A DNA stretch of 64,000 nucleotides, taken from Salinibacterium sp. M195 (lineage in GTDB: Bacteria > Actinomycetota > Actinomycetes > Actinomycetales > Microbacteriaceae). Positions within the stretch are counted from its first letter, which is position 1, and each line of letters starts with the position of its first letter. Where the stretch lies: contig NZ_CP040814.1 of assembly GCF_019443965.1 (NCBI RefSeq), positions 2,604,001 through 2,668,000 on the forward strand. Direction: 5' to 3'. This document shows positions 26,125-34,716 of this stretch, piece after piece. The position numbers and the translations under genes are program-made. Below the pieces are notes generated by a model. It did not search any database. It was not told the origin of the DNA and saw only the letters and a list, made by a program, of their open reading frames with translations.

Positions 26125-27621
26125 ATGGCGCTTGACCAAAAATCCCAGGAAAGCCCCGATCGGACCCTGCGCAAAGGGCGACTCGGCGTAATCGGAATCG
26201 TCTTCTTCGTCGTGGCAGCAGCCGCGCCACTGGTCGGAATGACCGGCGCAGTGCCCGTCGCCATCGTTCTGGGCAACGGTGCCGCAGCTCCCGGGGCCTA
26301 CCTCTTTGCCGGCATTATTCTGTTGCTGTTCAGCGTCGGCTACGCCGCAATGAGCCAGCGCGTCACCAACACTGGGGCGTTCTTCGCGTACATCGGTCGC
26401 GGACTCGGTCGCAATGCCGGAATCGCTGCATCCTTCGTTTCGGTGCTTGCCTACCTCACCATTCAGCTCGCAATCTACGGCTTCTTCGGCGGCGTCATGG
26501 CCGGCCAAGTAGGCCTACTCCCCTGGTGGGGCTGGACATTCCTCGCGTGGATCGTTGTCACAGCGCTATCGCTGGCCCGAGTCGATGTCGGAGCCAAGCT
26601 GCTCGGTGTCTTGATGCTCGCCGAACTCACCGTGCTCGTCATCGCCGCCGTCGCCATCCTCATCGACGGTGGCCCTGAGGGTCTCAACTGGGCAGCCTCG
26701 TTCTCGCCTGATCTGATTCTCGCTGGAGGCCTTGCCGGTTCCGCCGGAATCGCTTTCGCCTTTGCCTTCGCGTCATTCATCGGATTCGAAGCGACCGCAA
26801 TCTACGGCGAAGAAAGCAAGGATCCGAAGCGCGCAGTACCTCGCGCAACGTACCTCGCCGTCGGCCTCATCACGGTGCTCTTCGCCTTCACCGCGTTCGC
26901 ACTCGTCACGGGAATGGGTGCCTCGAATGTCATCGAGCAGACGCTCGAACGTTCAGCCGGCCTCGAAGACCCCGCCGCAGTACTGTTTACGCTCGCCAGC
27001 GAATACGTTGGCCCCTGGCTCGCAACACTCATGAGCATTCTCGTGCTCTCGAGCCTGTTCGCTGGGTTGCTCGCCTTCCAGAACGCTGCGAGCCGCTACC
27101 TGTTCGCCCTCGGCCGTGGTGGCGTAATTGCCAGCTCCGCTGGAACCGTGAACGGTCGCGGAGCACCTGGCCGCGCATCCCTCATCGTGTCGATCATCAG
27201 CGGTGTCGTGATGTTCCTGTTCGCCGTGTTCCAGCTTGACCCCATCGGCAACATGTTCTTCTGGTTCAGTGGCCTCGCCGTGGTGGCGATCGTGCTGATT
27301 GAAGCACTCGTCTGCATCGCGATCATCCGCTTCTTCTTGCAGAACAAGGGCACCGAGAACATCTTTGTCACCCTGATCGCGCCGATTCTGGCCTTCATCG
27401 GTCTCGTGCTCGCTGAGTACCTGCTGATGTCACGCTTCGGCCTGCTCGCTGGCGACCTCACACTCGCTGCCGGAGTCGACCCCACGGTCACCGCATTCGG
27501 ACTCAACGCCTTCGGCTGGTTCCTCGTGCTGTCACCATTCATCGTTCTCATCATCGGATTCGTTGTGTCGCTTGTTCGCAAGAACCTCAACGAAGAACTA
27601 CTGCAGGACGTGATTTCCTAA
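26125..27621 (+). CDS. APC-family amino acid/amine permease
   Basis: Secondary transporter of 498 residues with about twelve membrane helices. The start of helix 1 (VVAAAAPLVGMTGAVP) carries the broken-helix substrate motif of the APC superfamily, and IGFEATAIYGEESKDPKRAVPRATY matches the conserved loop after helix 6. GAGGAG lies ten bases before ATG 26125; the open frame runs 21 codons further upstream into the operator. Divergence from the ADC-family gene and shared operator motifs indicate uptake of an amino acid or amine used by the neighbouring pathway. Confidence 0.85.
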   Translation: MALDQKSQESPDRTLRKGRLGVIGIVFFVVAAAAPLVGMTGAVPVAIVLGNGAAAPGAYLFAGIILLLFSVGYAAMSQRVTNTGAFFAYIGRGLGRNAGIAASFVSVLAYLTIQLAIYGFFGGVMAGQVGLLPWWGWTFLAWIVVTALSLARVDVGAKLLGVLMLAELTVLVIAAVAILIDGGPEGLNWAASFSPDLILAGGLAGSAGIAFAFAFASFIGFEATAIYGEESKDPKRAVPRATYLAVGLITVLFAFTAFALVTGMGASNVIEQTLERSAGLEDPAAVLFTLASEYVGPWLATLMSILVLSSLFAGLLAFQNAASRYLFALGRGGVIASSAGTVNGRGAPGRASLIVSIISGVVMFLFAVFQLDPIGNMFFWFSGLAVVAIVLIEALVCIAIIRFFLQNKGTENIFVTLIAPILAFIGLVLAEYLLMSRFGLLAGDLTLAAGVDPTVTAFGLNAFGWFLVLSPFIVLIIGFVVSLVRKNLNEELLQDVIS

Positions 27622-27630
27622 GCCACCAAG

Positions 27631-27668
27631 ACGAATGGCCCCGGCACACTAGTGCTGGGGCCATTCGT
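27631..27668. terminator. Strong bidirectional hairpin
   Basis: ACGAATGGCCCC (27631-27642) pairs perfectly with GGGGCCATTCGT (27657-27668). Inner GCAC/GTGC pairs close on an ACTA loop, giving a stem of about 17 bp. It sits between the convergent permease and sulfurtransferase genes. Confidence 0.85.
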
Positions 27669-27697
27669 ACTTAAAGGATGAAGTGAGTTGCTTCGCG

Positions 27698-28558
27698 CTA
27701 TGGGGTGGAGCCCGTCGCAACTGGCCGCTCTGGCTGGTTCGCCCACGCCGACCACGATCCGGGGAACAGCGCCGGGCGGAAGCCTGCGACCGTGAGCGCG
27801 AGCGCATCGTGGGCGGCGGTTACGCCGGAGCCACAATAAACGCCGACCGCGTGATCGACGCTCACACCGAGTGCTTCGTAGCGCTCGCGCAGTGTCTCAG
27901 CATCAAGGAACTGCCCAGCCTCGTTGAGATTGCCCGAAGTCGGCGCACTGATCGCTCCCGGAATGTGGCCGGCACGAGGATCAATTGGCTCCACCTCGCC
28001 GCGGTAACGCTCGCCAGCCCGCGCATCCAGCAGCACACCGGTCTCAGCGAGGGTGGCAGCATCATCCGCACTGAGGACAGGTTCGTGTCCGGCACTCAGC
28101 GTGATGCTCCCGGGAGCAAGGCTTGTCATATCGTCTGATCCGGTGGCCAGTGGATGATCGGCCGACGTCCACGCGGAAAGCGCACCGTCGAGCACCCGAA
28201 CGTCTGTTGCACCCATGTAACGCAGCAGCCACCAAGCCCGCCCGGCGGCGAGGCTGTTCCAATCGTCATAGACGACAACTGTTTCGTCATCGTTGAGACC
28301 CCAACTGCGGGCTGATTTTTGAAAGTCGTCGGCGTCAGGAAGAGGATGACGCCCCTCGGCCGGTTCACCATGGCGAGCGAGCTCAGTATCGAGGTCGACG
28401 TAGACGGCCCCCGGAATGTGGCCAGCCCCGTAAAGAGGAAGTCCCGCAGTGCCGCCCAAGCTCCACCGCACATCGAGGACGCGAACAGGCGCTCCGCCGC
28501 CGGCAGCATCTGCGAGCAGGCCAGCAAGTTCGTTCGCGGTAATGAGAGGGTCAGGCAT
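27698..28558 (-). CDS. Sulfurtransferase, thiosulfate/3-mercaptopyruvate type
   Basis: Two-domain rhodanese of 286 residues. The N-terminal domain (VRVLDVRWSLGG, GHIPGAVYVDLD) is inactive, and the C-terminal domain holds the catalytic Cys in VYCGSGVTAAHD. The CGSGVT loop favours 3-mercaptopyruvate as donor (SseA type) over thiosulfate. It transfers sulfane sulfur to cyanide, thiols or thioredoxin in the cytoplasm. It is monocistronic on the minus strand, with strong hairpins on both sides. Confidence 0.85.
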   Translation of the reverse strand: MPDPLITANELAGLLADAAGGGAPVRVLDVRWSLGGTAGLPLYGAGHIPGAVYVDLDTELARHGEPAEGRHPLPDADDFQKSARSWGLNDDETVVVYDDWNSLAAGRAWWLLRYMGATDVRVLDGALSAWTSADHPLATGSDDMTSLAPGSITLSAGHEPVLSADDAATLAETGVLLDARAGERYRGEVEPIDPRAGHIPGAISAPTSGNLNEAGQFLDAETLRERYEALGVSVDHAVGVYCGSGVTAAHDALALTVAGFRPALFPGSWSAWANQPERPVATGSTP

Positions 28559-28623
28559 CCGAAGCTCCGATCATGGGGGAAGTTCCATGATCGCACTCAG
28601 TGACGATGTTGACAGCCGCAGAA

Positions 28624-28667
28624 CGCTGTTCCCGCCGAGGCCACGAGGGCGCTCGGCGGGAACAGCG
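28624..28667 (-). terminator. 16-bp hairpin terminator of the ethanolamine-permease-like gene
   Basis: CGCTGTTCCCGCCGAG at 28624-28639 pairs perfectly with CTCGGCGGGAACAGCG at 28652-28667 over a 12-base loop, nine bases beyond the permease stop on the minus strand. Confidence 0.8.
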
Positions 28668-28675
28668 CTGGCTCA

Positions 28676-30220
28676 CTAGCTTCGAGACTCGTCACGACCA
28701 TCGGTCGCGAGAAGCTCTTCCTCAACAGAGCCCCCGTAGCCCTCCTTCTGTGGGTCCCCGTGGAGACCACCAGAAATTGCGTACTCCTCCTCAGGCGAAA
28801 GCACGAGACGCTTGCGACCGTAGAGGGCAAAGATGACGAGCATGACGATGTACACGACCGCGATTGCGGCAATCGCCGGACGCGCAGCCTCGTTGATAAA
28901 GAATCCTAAGAAGATAGCGACTGAAAGGACCCCACCGATGATCGCACCAGGCACTCCCCAAGGACTGCGATACGGCCGACTGGCATTCGGGTACTTCTTG
29001 CGAAGAATCAAGAACGAGACCATCTGGAGTACGTACGCAATTACCGCACCCCACACCGCGATGTTGAGCACAATTGCGCCCGCTACTCCGTCTTCTCCGC
29101 CTAGCGAGTTGACCAGCACGAGCGCGACATAGCCGATGATCGCCCCCACGAGCAGAGCAACAGCGGGAGTTTGACGCTTACCCGTGAGCGACAGGAACTT
29201 CGGGTAGTAGCCGGCGCGGGACAGCGAGTACATATTGCGCCCATAGGCGAACATGATGCCCTGCAGCGATGCGAGGAGCCCCACGAGGGCGAACAGTGCG
29301 AGAACTGCTGCTGCCTGGTTGCCAACCATGGCGCGGAAGCCATCGAGCAATGGTTCCCCGGCCCCTGAGATTTCGGAAGCGCCAACGATTCCCGTGTTGA
29401 GGAAGAGCACCAAGAGACCGGTAACGATCAGGGTGGTACGTGCGATCAAACCGGCTTTCGGGATGTCTCGAACTGGGTTGTGCGCTTCTTCGGCCGCAAG
29501 CGGGAGCTCCTCGATACCGAGGAAGAACCACATCGCATACGGGAGGGCAAACAGGATCGGAATAATACCGTGAGGCAGGAACGATGACTGGCCGGGGTCG
29601 GGAGCGATATTGAAGAGATTGTCCCAACTGAATAGTCCGGAGAATGCGGCCATCACTGAGAAAACAAGAAGGATCACAATTGCCAGAACGGCAACGATAA
29701 TCGCGAATCTGAAAGAGATGGCAGCGCCGGCGGAGTTGAGCCCGATAAACACGGCGTAGAGGATCAGCCACCAGACGGGTGCCGGAAGCGAGAAACCGAG
29801 CAACTCGCTAGTGATGCCATCCGCGTAGCCAGCGGAGAAGTAGACGATGACCGCTGTCGTTGCAACATATTCGATCGTCTCGGCAAGACCGGTGACAAAA
29901 CCGCCCCACGGGCCCATCGCCGCGCGGGCGAAGGAGTACGCGCCGCCAGTATGAGGCATTGCCGATGCCATCTCACCGATGCTGAAAATCATTCCGTAGT
30001 ACATGAAGATCAGAAGCGCGAAGGCGATGAGCATTCCGCCGAAGCCGGCATACTCAATACCGAAATTCCAGCCGGAGAAGTCCCCCGAGATAACGGCCGC
30101 AACCGCTAGGCCCCAGAGACCCCAGATGCCCGCCGTGCGTTTGAGGGTGCGTTTTTCAAAATACCCGGCCGCGGCCGTCGTATATTTCACCCCGGAGACG
30201 TTCAGTGTGTCTTTGGACAT
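28676..30220 (-). CDS. APC-family permease, ethanolamine permease-like
   Basis: Membrane transporter of 514 residues with about twelve helices. The N-terminal YFEKRTLKRTAGIWGLWGLAV segment followed by ISGDFSGWNFGIEYAGFGG and PHTGGAYSFARAAMGPWGGFVTGLAETIEY is the signature stretch of the ethanolamine permease branch of the APC superfamily. The C-terminal tail is acidic and cytoplasmic. AAAGGA precedes ATG 30220; the open frame begins 16 codons earlier. It is divergent from the GS-like/PuuD/ALDH/SDR/FadR operon and is its likely uptake system. The substrate rests on family resemblance and could be another small amino alcohol. Confidence 0.83.
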   Translation of the reverse strand: MSKDTLNVSGVKYTTAAAGYFEKRTLKRTAGIWGLWGLAVAAVISGDFSGWNFGIEYAGFGGMLIAFALLIFMYYGMIFSIGEMASAMPHTGGAYSFARAAMGPWGGFVTGLAETIEYVATTAVIVYFSAGYADGITSELLGFSLPAPVWWLILYAVFIGLNSAGAAISFRFAIIVAVLAIVILLVFSVMAAFSGLFSWDNLFNIAPDPGQSSFLPHGIIPILFALPYAMWFFLGIEELPLAAEEAHNPVRDIPKAGLIARTTLIVTGLLVLFLNTGIVGASEISGAGEPLLDGFRAMVGNQAAAVLALFALVGLLASLQGIMFAYGRNMYSLSRAGYYPKFLSLTGKRQTPAVALLVGAIIGYVALVLVNSLGGEDGVAGAIVLNIAVWGAVIAYVLQMVSFLILRKKYPNASRPYRSPWGVPGAIIGGVLSVAIFLGFFINEAARPAIAAIAVVYIVMLVIFALYGRKRLVLSPEEEYAISGGLHGDPQKEGYGGSVEEELLATDGRDESRS

Positions 30221-30312
30221 CCTGTTTCCTTTGCGCTCTGGTTGCGTGCAACGAGGGGTCGGGCACACAACTCTGTGAGAATCCTTGCGATGACTATACG
30301 GCGATCAATGGT

Positions 30313-30334
30313 TGTTGACTACCCATAATCAACA
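30313..30334. promoter_or_regulatory. Inverted repeat in the permease/GS divergent promoter
   Basis: TGTTGA (30313-30318) and TCAACA (30329-30334) form a 6-bp inverted repeat with a 10-base spacer. It is the most permease-proximal of three palindromes in this 218-base gap. Confidence 0.45.
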
Positions 30335-30367
30335 GAAATTTCCCGCGTTGGCGGTAAAACTTTGCGG

Positions 30368-30384
30368 ACATCACCACGTGATGT
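30368..30384. promoter_or_regulatory. Palindromic operator ACATCACCACGTGATGT
   Basis: Perfect 7-bp arms around CAC, giving a 17-bp site centred in the divergent promoter and 55 bases before the GS-like start. Size and symmetry suit a GntR/FadR-type dimer such as the regulator encoded at the end of the operon. Confidence 0.6.
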
Positions 30385-30391
30385 GTGTTCT

Positions 30392-30413
30392 AATGGTTGG
30401 AAAGTGCACCATT
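30392..30413. promoter_or_regulatory. Inverted repeat near the GS-like start
   Basis: AATGGT (30392-30397) and ACCATT (30408-30413) are separated by ten bases. The TGGT/ACCA half-sites resemble FadR-subfamily operators. It ends 25 bases before the GS-like ATG. Confidence 0.5.
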
Positions 30414-30438
30414 TGACTCGCTCAATGAGGAGAAGTTT

Positions 30439-31806
30439 ATGATCACCCACTCCGGAAACCTCACGCTCGAAGAACTCGCAGCCGATGTCGCTAGTGGCGC
30501 AATCGACACAGTGCTCGTGGCGTTCACCGACATGCAGGGGCGACTGGTGGGAAAACGACTCTCGGCGAGACTCTTCCTCGAGGATGCCGCGGCTCACGGT
30601 GCTGAGTGTTGCAACTATCTACTCGCCGTCGATGTCGACATGAATACTGTTGAGGGCTACGCCATGTCGAGCTGGTCGCGCGGGTACGGCGACATGGTCA
30701 TGGTGCCCGATCTGGGCACGCTGCGCCGCGCCCCTTGGCTTGTGGCCACCGCGCTCGTCACCGCCGATCTCCAGTGGCACGACGAGTCACCCGTCGCCAC
30801 CTCCCCTCGCCAAATTCTCAAAGCCCAACTCGACCGCCTCGCCGAGCGCGGGCTCGATACCTACGTCGCCACCGAACTTGAATTCATCGTCTTCGATGAC
30901 AGCTATCGCGAGGCATGGAAAAAGGGCTACCGCGAGCTTTCCGCCGCCACCGATTACAACATCGACTACAACGTGCTGGCATCCACGCGAATGGAGCCGC
31001 TGCTGCGCGACATCCGTAACGGCATGGATGGCGCGGGAATGTACTGCGAAGGTGTCAAGGGCGAATGCAACCCTGGCCAGCAGGAGATTGGGTTCCGCTA
31101 CGCTTCCGCGCTAGATACGTGCGACAACCACTCCATCTACAAGAACGGCGCGAAAGAAATCGCCGATGCCCACGGCAAGAGCCTGACCTTCATGGCCAAG
31201 TACAACGAGAAGGAAGGCAACAGCTGCCACATCCACATCAGCCTGCGGGGAACCGACGGCACTGCAGTCTTTGCCGACAAGGATGCCGAACACGGAATGT
31301 CAAAAATGTTCCGTCATTTTATTGCCGGTCAACTCGCGGTCATGCGCGAACTCACCCTGTTCTCTGCCCCCAACATCAATTCCTACAAGCGCTACGTCCC
31401 CGGAAGTTTTGCTCCCACGGCGCTGGCCTGGGGCCTCGATAACCGCACCTGTGCGCTACGCGTCGTCGGCCAAGGACACGGGATGCGTGTCGAGAACCGC
31501 GTGCCCGGCGGCGATGTCAATCAGTACTTGGCGGTCAGCGCCCTCATTGCGGCCGGTCTCTACGGAATCGACAACGAACTTGAACTCGATGATGCCTTCG
31601 AGGGAAACGCCTACACGAGTGACGTCGCCCGAGTACCGGCATCGCTGCGGGAAGCCACGGAACTCTTCGCGGCATCCACCTTCGCCCGGGATGCCTTTGG
31701 CGATGAAGTGGTCGACCACTACCTCAACTACGCCGCCATCGAACTGGCGGCCTACGACTCTGCGGTAACCGATTGGGAAAAGGTGCGTGGTTTTGAGCGT
31801 CTCTGA
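30439..31806 (+). CDS. GS-like ligase, probable gamma-glutamylethanolamide synthetase (GlnA4-like)
   Basis: Glutamine-synthetase-fold ligase of 455 residues. TELEFIVFDD and EGVKGECNPGQQEIGFRY carry metal and glutamate ligands, GNSCHIHISL the catalytic His, and LAWGLDNRTCALRVVG the Arg segment. GAGGAG lies before ATG 30439. It is unlike housekeeping GlnA in context: an ethanolamine-permease-like gene is divergent and PuuD-like hydrolase, ALDH, SDR and FadR genes follow in overlap. GlnA4 of Streptomyces coelicolor makes gamma-glutamylethanolamide; this gene fits that role. Putrescine or another amine is the main alternative. Confidence 0.8.
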   Translation: MITHSGNLTLEELAADVASGAIDTVLVAFTDMQGRLVGKRLSARLFLEDAAAHGAECCNYLLAVDVDMNTVEGYAMSSWSRGYGDMVMVPDLGTLRRAPWLVATALVTADLQWHDESPVATSPRQILKAQLDRLAERGLDTYVATELEFIVFDDSYREAWKKGYRELSAATDYNIDYNVLASTRMEPLLRDIRNGMDGAGMYCEGVKGECNPGQQEIGFRYASALDTCDNHSIYKNGAKEIADAHGKSLTFMAKYNEKEGNSCHIHISLRGTDGTAVFADKDAEHGMSKMFRHFIAGQLAVMRELTLFSAPNINSYKRYVPGSFAPTALAWGLDNRTCALRVVGQGHGMRVENRVPGGDVNQYLAVSALIAAGLYGIDNELELDDAFEGNAYTSDVARVPASLREATELFAASTFARDAFGDEVVDHYLNYAAIELAAYDSAVTDWEKVRGFERL

Positions 31807-32536
31807 TCGGCCTGTTATCGGCCTGACCACCTACCTCGAACAAGCGCAAACCGGCGTGTGGGATGTTCCGGCGGCGTTCCTGCCCAAGGCGTACTTCGAG
31901 GCGGTCACTCGTGCTGGCGGCATCGCGGTGTTGCTTCCACCGCAGCCGGTCAGCCCAGAAATTGCCCGCCGGGTGCTTCAGGGGCTCGATGGACTCATCA
32001 TCACCGGAGGCAAAGACTTCAATCCTGAACGCTACGGCCAAGAACCGCACCCCACCACCGATGATCCGCGACTCGACCGTGATGCGTGGGAGGCCGAGTT
32101 GTTGAGCCAAGCCCTCGACGCCGACCTGCCGTTTCTCGGCATTTGCCGTGGTGCCCAAGTGCTCAATGTCGGCCTTGGCGGCACCCTGCACCAGCACTTG
32201 CCCGACGTTGTTGGCCATACAAAATATCAAGCCGGTGGCGGAATTTTCACTCAGATGCCCGTCGAGCTTGAGGGTAATCTGCTCACCCGCGAGATGCTGG
32301 GTGGCGAACCCGACCCCCTGCTCGTGCCCGTCTACCACCACCAGGCCATTGACCGCCTCGCCGACGGGCTTGTTGTCACGGCCCGCACCAGTGACGGCGT
32401 CATCGAAGCTGTAGAGCTACCGTCTGCGACCTTCGCGGTTGCCGTGCAATGGCATCCCGAAGCAGCGCCAGAAGACATCCGATTGTTCGAAGGGCTCGTG
32501 GAAGCGGCCCGCCACTACCGAAAGGCTCTCGCGTGA
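31793..32536 (+). CDS. Gamma-glutamyl hydrolase, PuuD-like class I GATase
   Basis: A 247-residue hydrolase of the gamma-glutamyl-GABA hydrolase family. The start RPVIGLTTYLEQAQ and GLIITGGKDFNPERYG are typical of PuuD. The nucleophile Cys is in LGICRGAQVLNVGLGG, and His/Glu in VQWHPEAAP. It would release glutamate from the oxidised gamma-glutamyl intermediate. The gene overlaps the end of the GS-like gene. I chose TTG 31793, nine bases after AAAAGG; GTG 31787 is only three bases from it. Its stop overlaps the next gene as GTGA. Confidence 0.85.
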   Translation: MSVSDRPVIGLTTYLEQAQTGVWDVPAAFLPKAYFEAVTRAGGIAVLLPPQPVSPEIARRVLQGLDGLIITGGKDFNPERYGQEPHPTTDDPRLDRDAWEAELLSQALDADLPFLGICRGAQVLNVGLGGTLHQHLPDVVGHTKYQAGGGIFTQMPVELEGNLLTREMLGGEPDPLLVPVYHHQAIDRLADGLVVTARTSDGVIEAVELPSATFAVAVQWHPEAAPEDIRLFEGLVEAARHYRKALA

Positions 32537-33894
32537 GCACCTATACCGTTATCAACCCTACGAACGAGACCGAGATCGGCACTGTCGATCTGCTCGATAT
32601 CGAAGCCACGGATGAGGCGATCGCCCGGGCGGCTGTTGCGCAAAAATCGTGGGCTCGAGTCTCCCCCGCCGACAAGTCGCTGATGCTGCGACGGTTCGCT
32701 CAGACGGTAGATAGCGACCTCGAAAACCTTGCAGCGCTCGAGGTCAGCAACTCCGGGCATCCCATCTCGCAGGCCCGCTGGGAAGCCGGTCACGTTCGCG
32801 ACGTTCTCAACTATTACGCTGCAGCCCCTGAGCGGATGTTCGGCCAGCAGATTCCCGTCGCTGGCGGCATCAACATCACTTTTCACGAACCTCTCGGTGT
32901 CGTCGGGGTCATTACGCCGTGGAACTTTCCGATGACGATCGCCGCGTGGGGCTTCGCGCCAGCACTCGCGGCGGGTAACGCTGTGGTGCTGAAGCCCGCT
33001 GAATGGACACCGTTGACGAGCATCCGACTGGGGGAATTGGCTCTCGAAGCCGGTCTTCCCGAGGGATTGTTACAAGTTCTGCCCGGCAAGGGTTCTGTCG
33101 TCGGCGAGCGCTTCGTCACGAACCCCACCGTGCGCAAGATCGTCTTCACGGGGTCGACTGCGGTCGGTAAGCAGATCATGGCCGGATGCGCGGCTCAGGT
33201 AAAACGGGTCACGCTCGAGCTTGGCGGCAAGAGCGCCAACATCGTGTTCGCCGATGCTGATCTCGAGAAGGCGGCTGCCGCGGCACCGTACGGAGTCTTC
33301 GAGAACGCTGGCCAGGACTGCTGCGCGCGCAGTCGCATCTTGGTCGAACGCAGTGCCTATGACCGTTTCATGGAACTTCTCGAACCTGCCGTTGCTGGCG
33401 TGCGCGTTGGCGACCCTGCTGACGAAGCTACCGAGATGGGACCGCTCGTTTCGGCGAAGCACTTGGCTTCGGTGCAGTCGTATGTGCCCGCGGATGCGCC
33501 TGTTGCGTTCCGGGGAACCGCGCCAGATGGCCCGGGATATTGGTTTGCACCCACTGTGCTCACCCCTGAATCACGCAACGACCGCTGCGTCACCGACGAG
33601 ATATTCGGCCCCGTCGTGACCGTGCTCCCGTTCGACGACGAGGCCGATGCGGTGCAACTGGCCAACGACTCTGAATACGGGCTGTCTGGCTCCATCTGGA
33701 CGCGGGATGGCAGCCGGGCAATTCGTGTATCTCGTGGCGTCGAGGCCGGCAACTTGTCTGTCAATTCGCACTCGTCTGTGCGGTATTCAACCCCGTTCGG
33801 TGGCTTCAAACAATCCGGTCTTGGTCGCGAACTTGGCCCGGATGCGCCGCTGAACTTCACGGAGACCAAGAACGTCTTCATCGCCGTCGACTAG
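32533..33894 (+). CDS. NAD-dependent aldehyde dehydrogenase
   Basis: ALDH-superfamily enzyme of 453 residues. ITPWNFPMTIAAWGFAPALAAGN binds the cofactor, ELGGKSANIVFAD carries the general base Glu and ENAGQDCCARSRILV the nucleophile Cys; two adjacent cysteines occur there. GTG 32533 overlaps the upstream stop by four bases. By position it is the PuuC equivalent, oxidising the aldehyde of a gamma-glutamylated amine or amino alcohol to the acid before hydrolysis. Confidence 0.87.
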   Translation: MSTYTVINPTNETEIGTVDLLDIEATDEAIARAAVAQKSWARVSPADKSLMLRRFAQTVDSDLENLAALEVSNSGHPISQARWEAGHVRDVLNYYAAAPERMFGQQIPVAGGINITFHEPLGVVGVITPWNFPMTIAAWGFAPALAAGNAVVLKPAEWTPLTSIRLGELALEAGLPEGLLQVLPGKGSVVGERFVTNPTVRKIVFTGSTAVGKQIMAGCAAQVKRVTLELGGKSANIVFADADLEKAAAAAPYGVFENAGQDCCARSRILVERSAYDRFMELLEPAVAGVRVGDPADEATEMGPLVSAKHLASVQSYVPADAPVAFRGTAPDGPGYWFAPTVLTPESRNDRCVTDEIFGPVVTVLPFDDEADAVQLANDSEYGLSGSIWTRDGSRAIRVSRGVEAGNLSVNSHSSVRYSTPFGGFKQSGLGRELGPDAPLNFTETKNVFIAVD

Positions 33895-33927
33895 CAAACT
33901 CACCCCTTCCCACTCAAGGAGCACCGA

Positions 33928-34716
33928 ATGACCATCACCCCTCTTGACCTCACGCAACGCCTCGCTGGCAAAGTTGCCGTCATCACCGGCGGCGCGAGCG
34001 GAATTGGCCTCGCCACTGCACGACGTTTCGCCGCCGAGGGCGCCACTGTGGTGATCGCCGACATGGACGAAACGACGGGCCTCGCGGCGGCCGAACTCGT
34101 TGGCGGGCACTTCATCAAGGTCAATGTGACGGATGAGGCGCAGGTGAACGCGCTTTTCGACACCACGGCCAGCACCTACGGGTCGGTCGACATCGCGTTC
34201 AACAACGCCGGAATTTCACCGCCAGAAGATGACTCGATTGTCACCACCGAGTTGCCAGCGTGGGAAAAAGTTCAAGACGTCAACCTCAAGTCGGTTTACC
34301 TCTGCTGTCGCGCAGCGCTGCGCCATATGGTCAAGCAGGGCAAGGGCTCGATCATCAATACGGCATCCTTCGTCGCTATCATGGGATCAGCGACTAGTCA
34401 GATTTCGTACACCGCCTCTAAGGGCGGCGTGCTGGCGATGAGCCGTGAGTTGGGCGTGCAGTTCGCCCGGGAGGGAATTCGAGTCAATGCACTCTGCCCC
34501 GGCCCCACGAGCACTCCCCTTCTCCAAGAACTCTTCGCAAAGGATCCTGAGCGGGCCGCTCGTCGTCTCGTGCACATCCCGATGGGCCGTTTCGCCGAAG
34601 CAGACGAACTCGCTGCCGCCGTTGCGTTCCTCGCCAGCGATGACTCATCATTCATCACCGCATCGACGTTCATCGTTGATGGCGGCATCAGCTCTGCCTA
34701 CACGACACCGCTGTAA
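33928..34716 (+). CDS. Short-chain dehydrogenase/reductase
   Basis: Classical SDR of 262 residues. TGGASGIG binds the dinucleotide, NNAG is conserved, and Ser in INTASF with YTASK supplies the active site. Asp in IADMDE after beta-2 suggests NAD over NADP. GGAG precedes the ATG. In an ethanolamine reading it would oxidise the terminal alcohol of gamma-glutamylethanolamide to the aldehyde that the preceding ALDH uses. A putrescine pathway would need an amine oxidase instead, and none is present, so the SDR is evidence for an amino-alcohol substrate. Confidence 0.85.
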   Translation: MTITPLDLTQRLAGKVAVITGGASGIGLATARRFAAEGATVVIADMDETTGLAAAELVGGHFIKVNVTDEAQVNALFDTTASTYGSVDIAFNNAGISPPEDDSIVTTELPAWEKVQDVNLKSVYLCCRAALRHMVKQGKGSIINTASFVAIMGSATSQISYTASKGGVLAMSRELGVQFAREGIRVNALCPGPTSTPLLQELFAKDPERAARRLVHIPMGRFAEADELAAAVAFLASDDSSFITASTFIVDGGISSAYTTPL

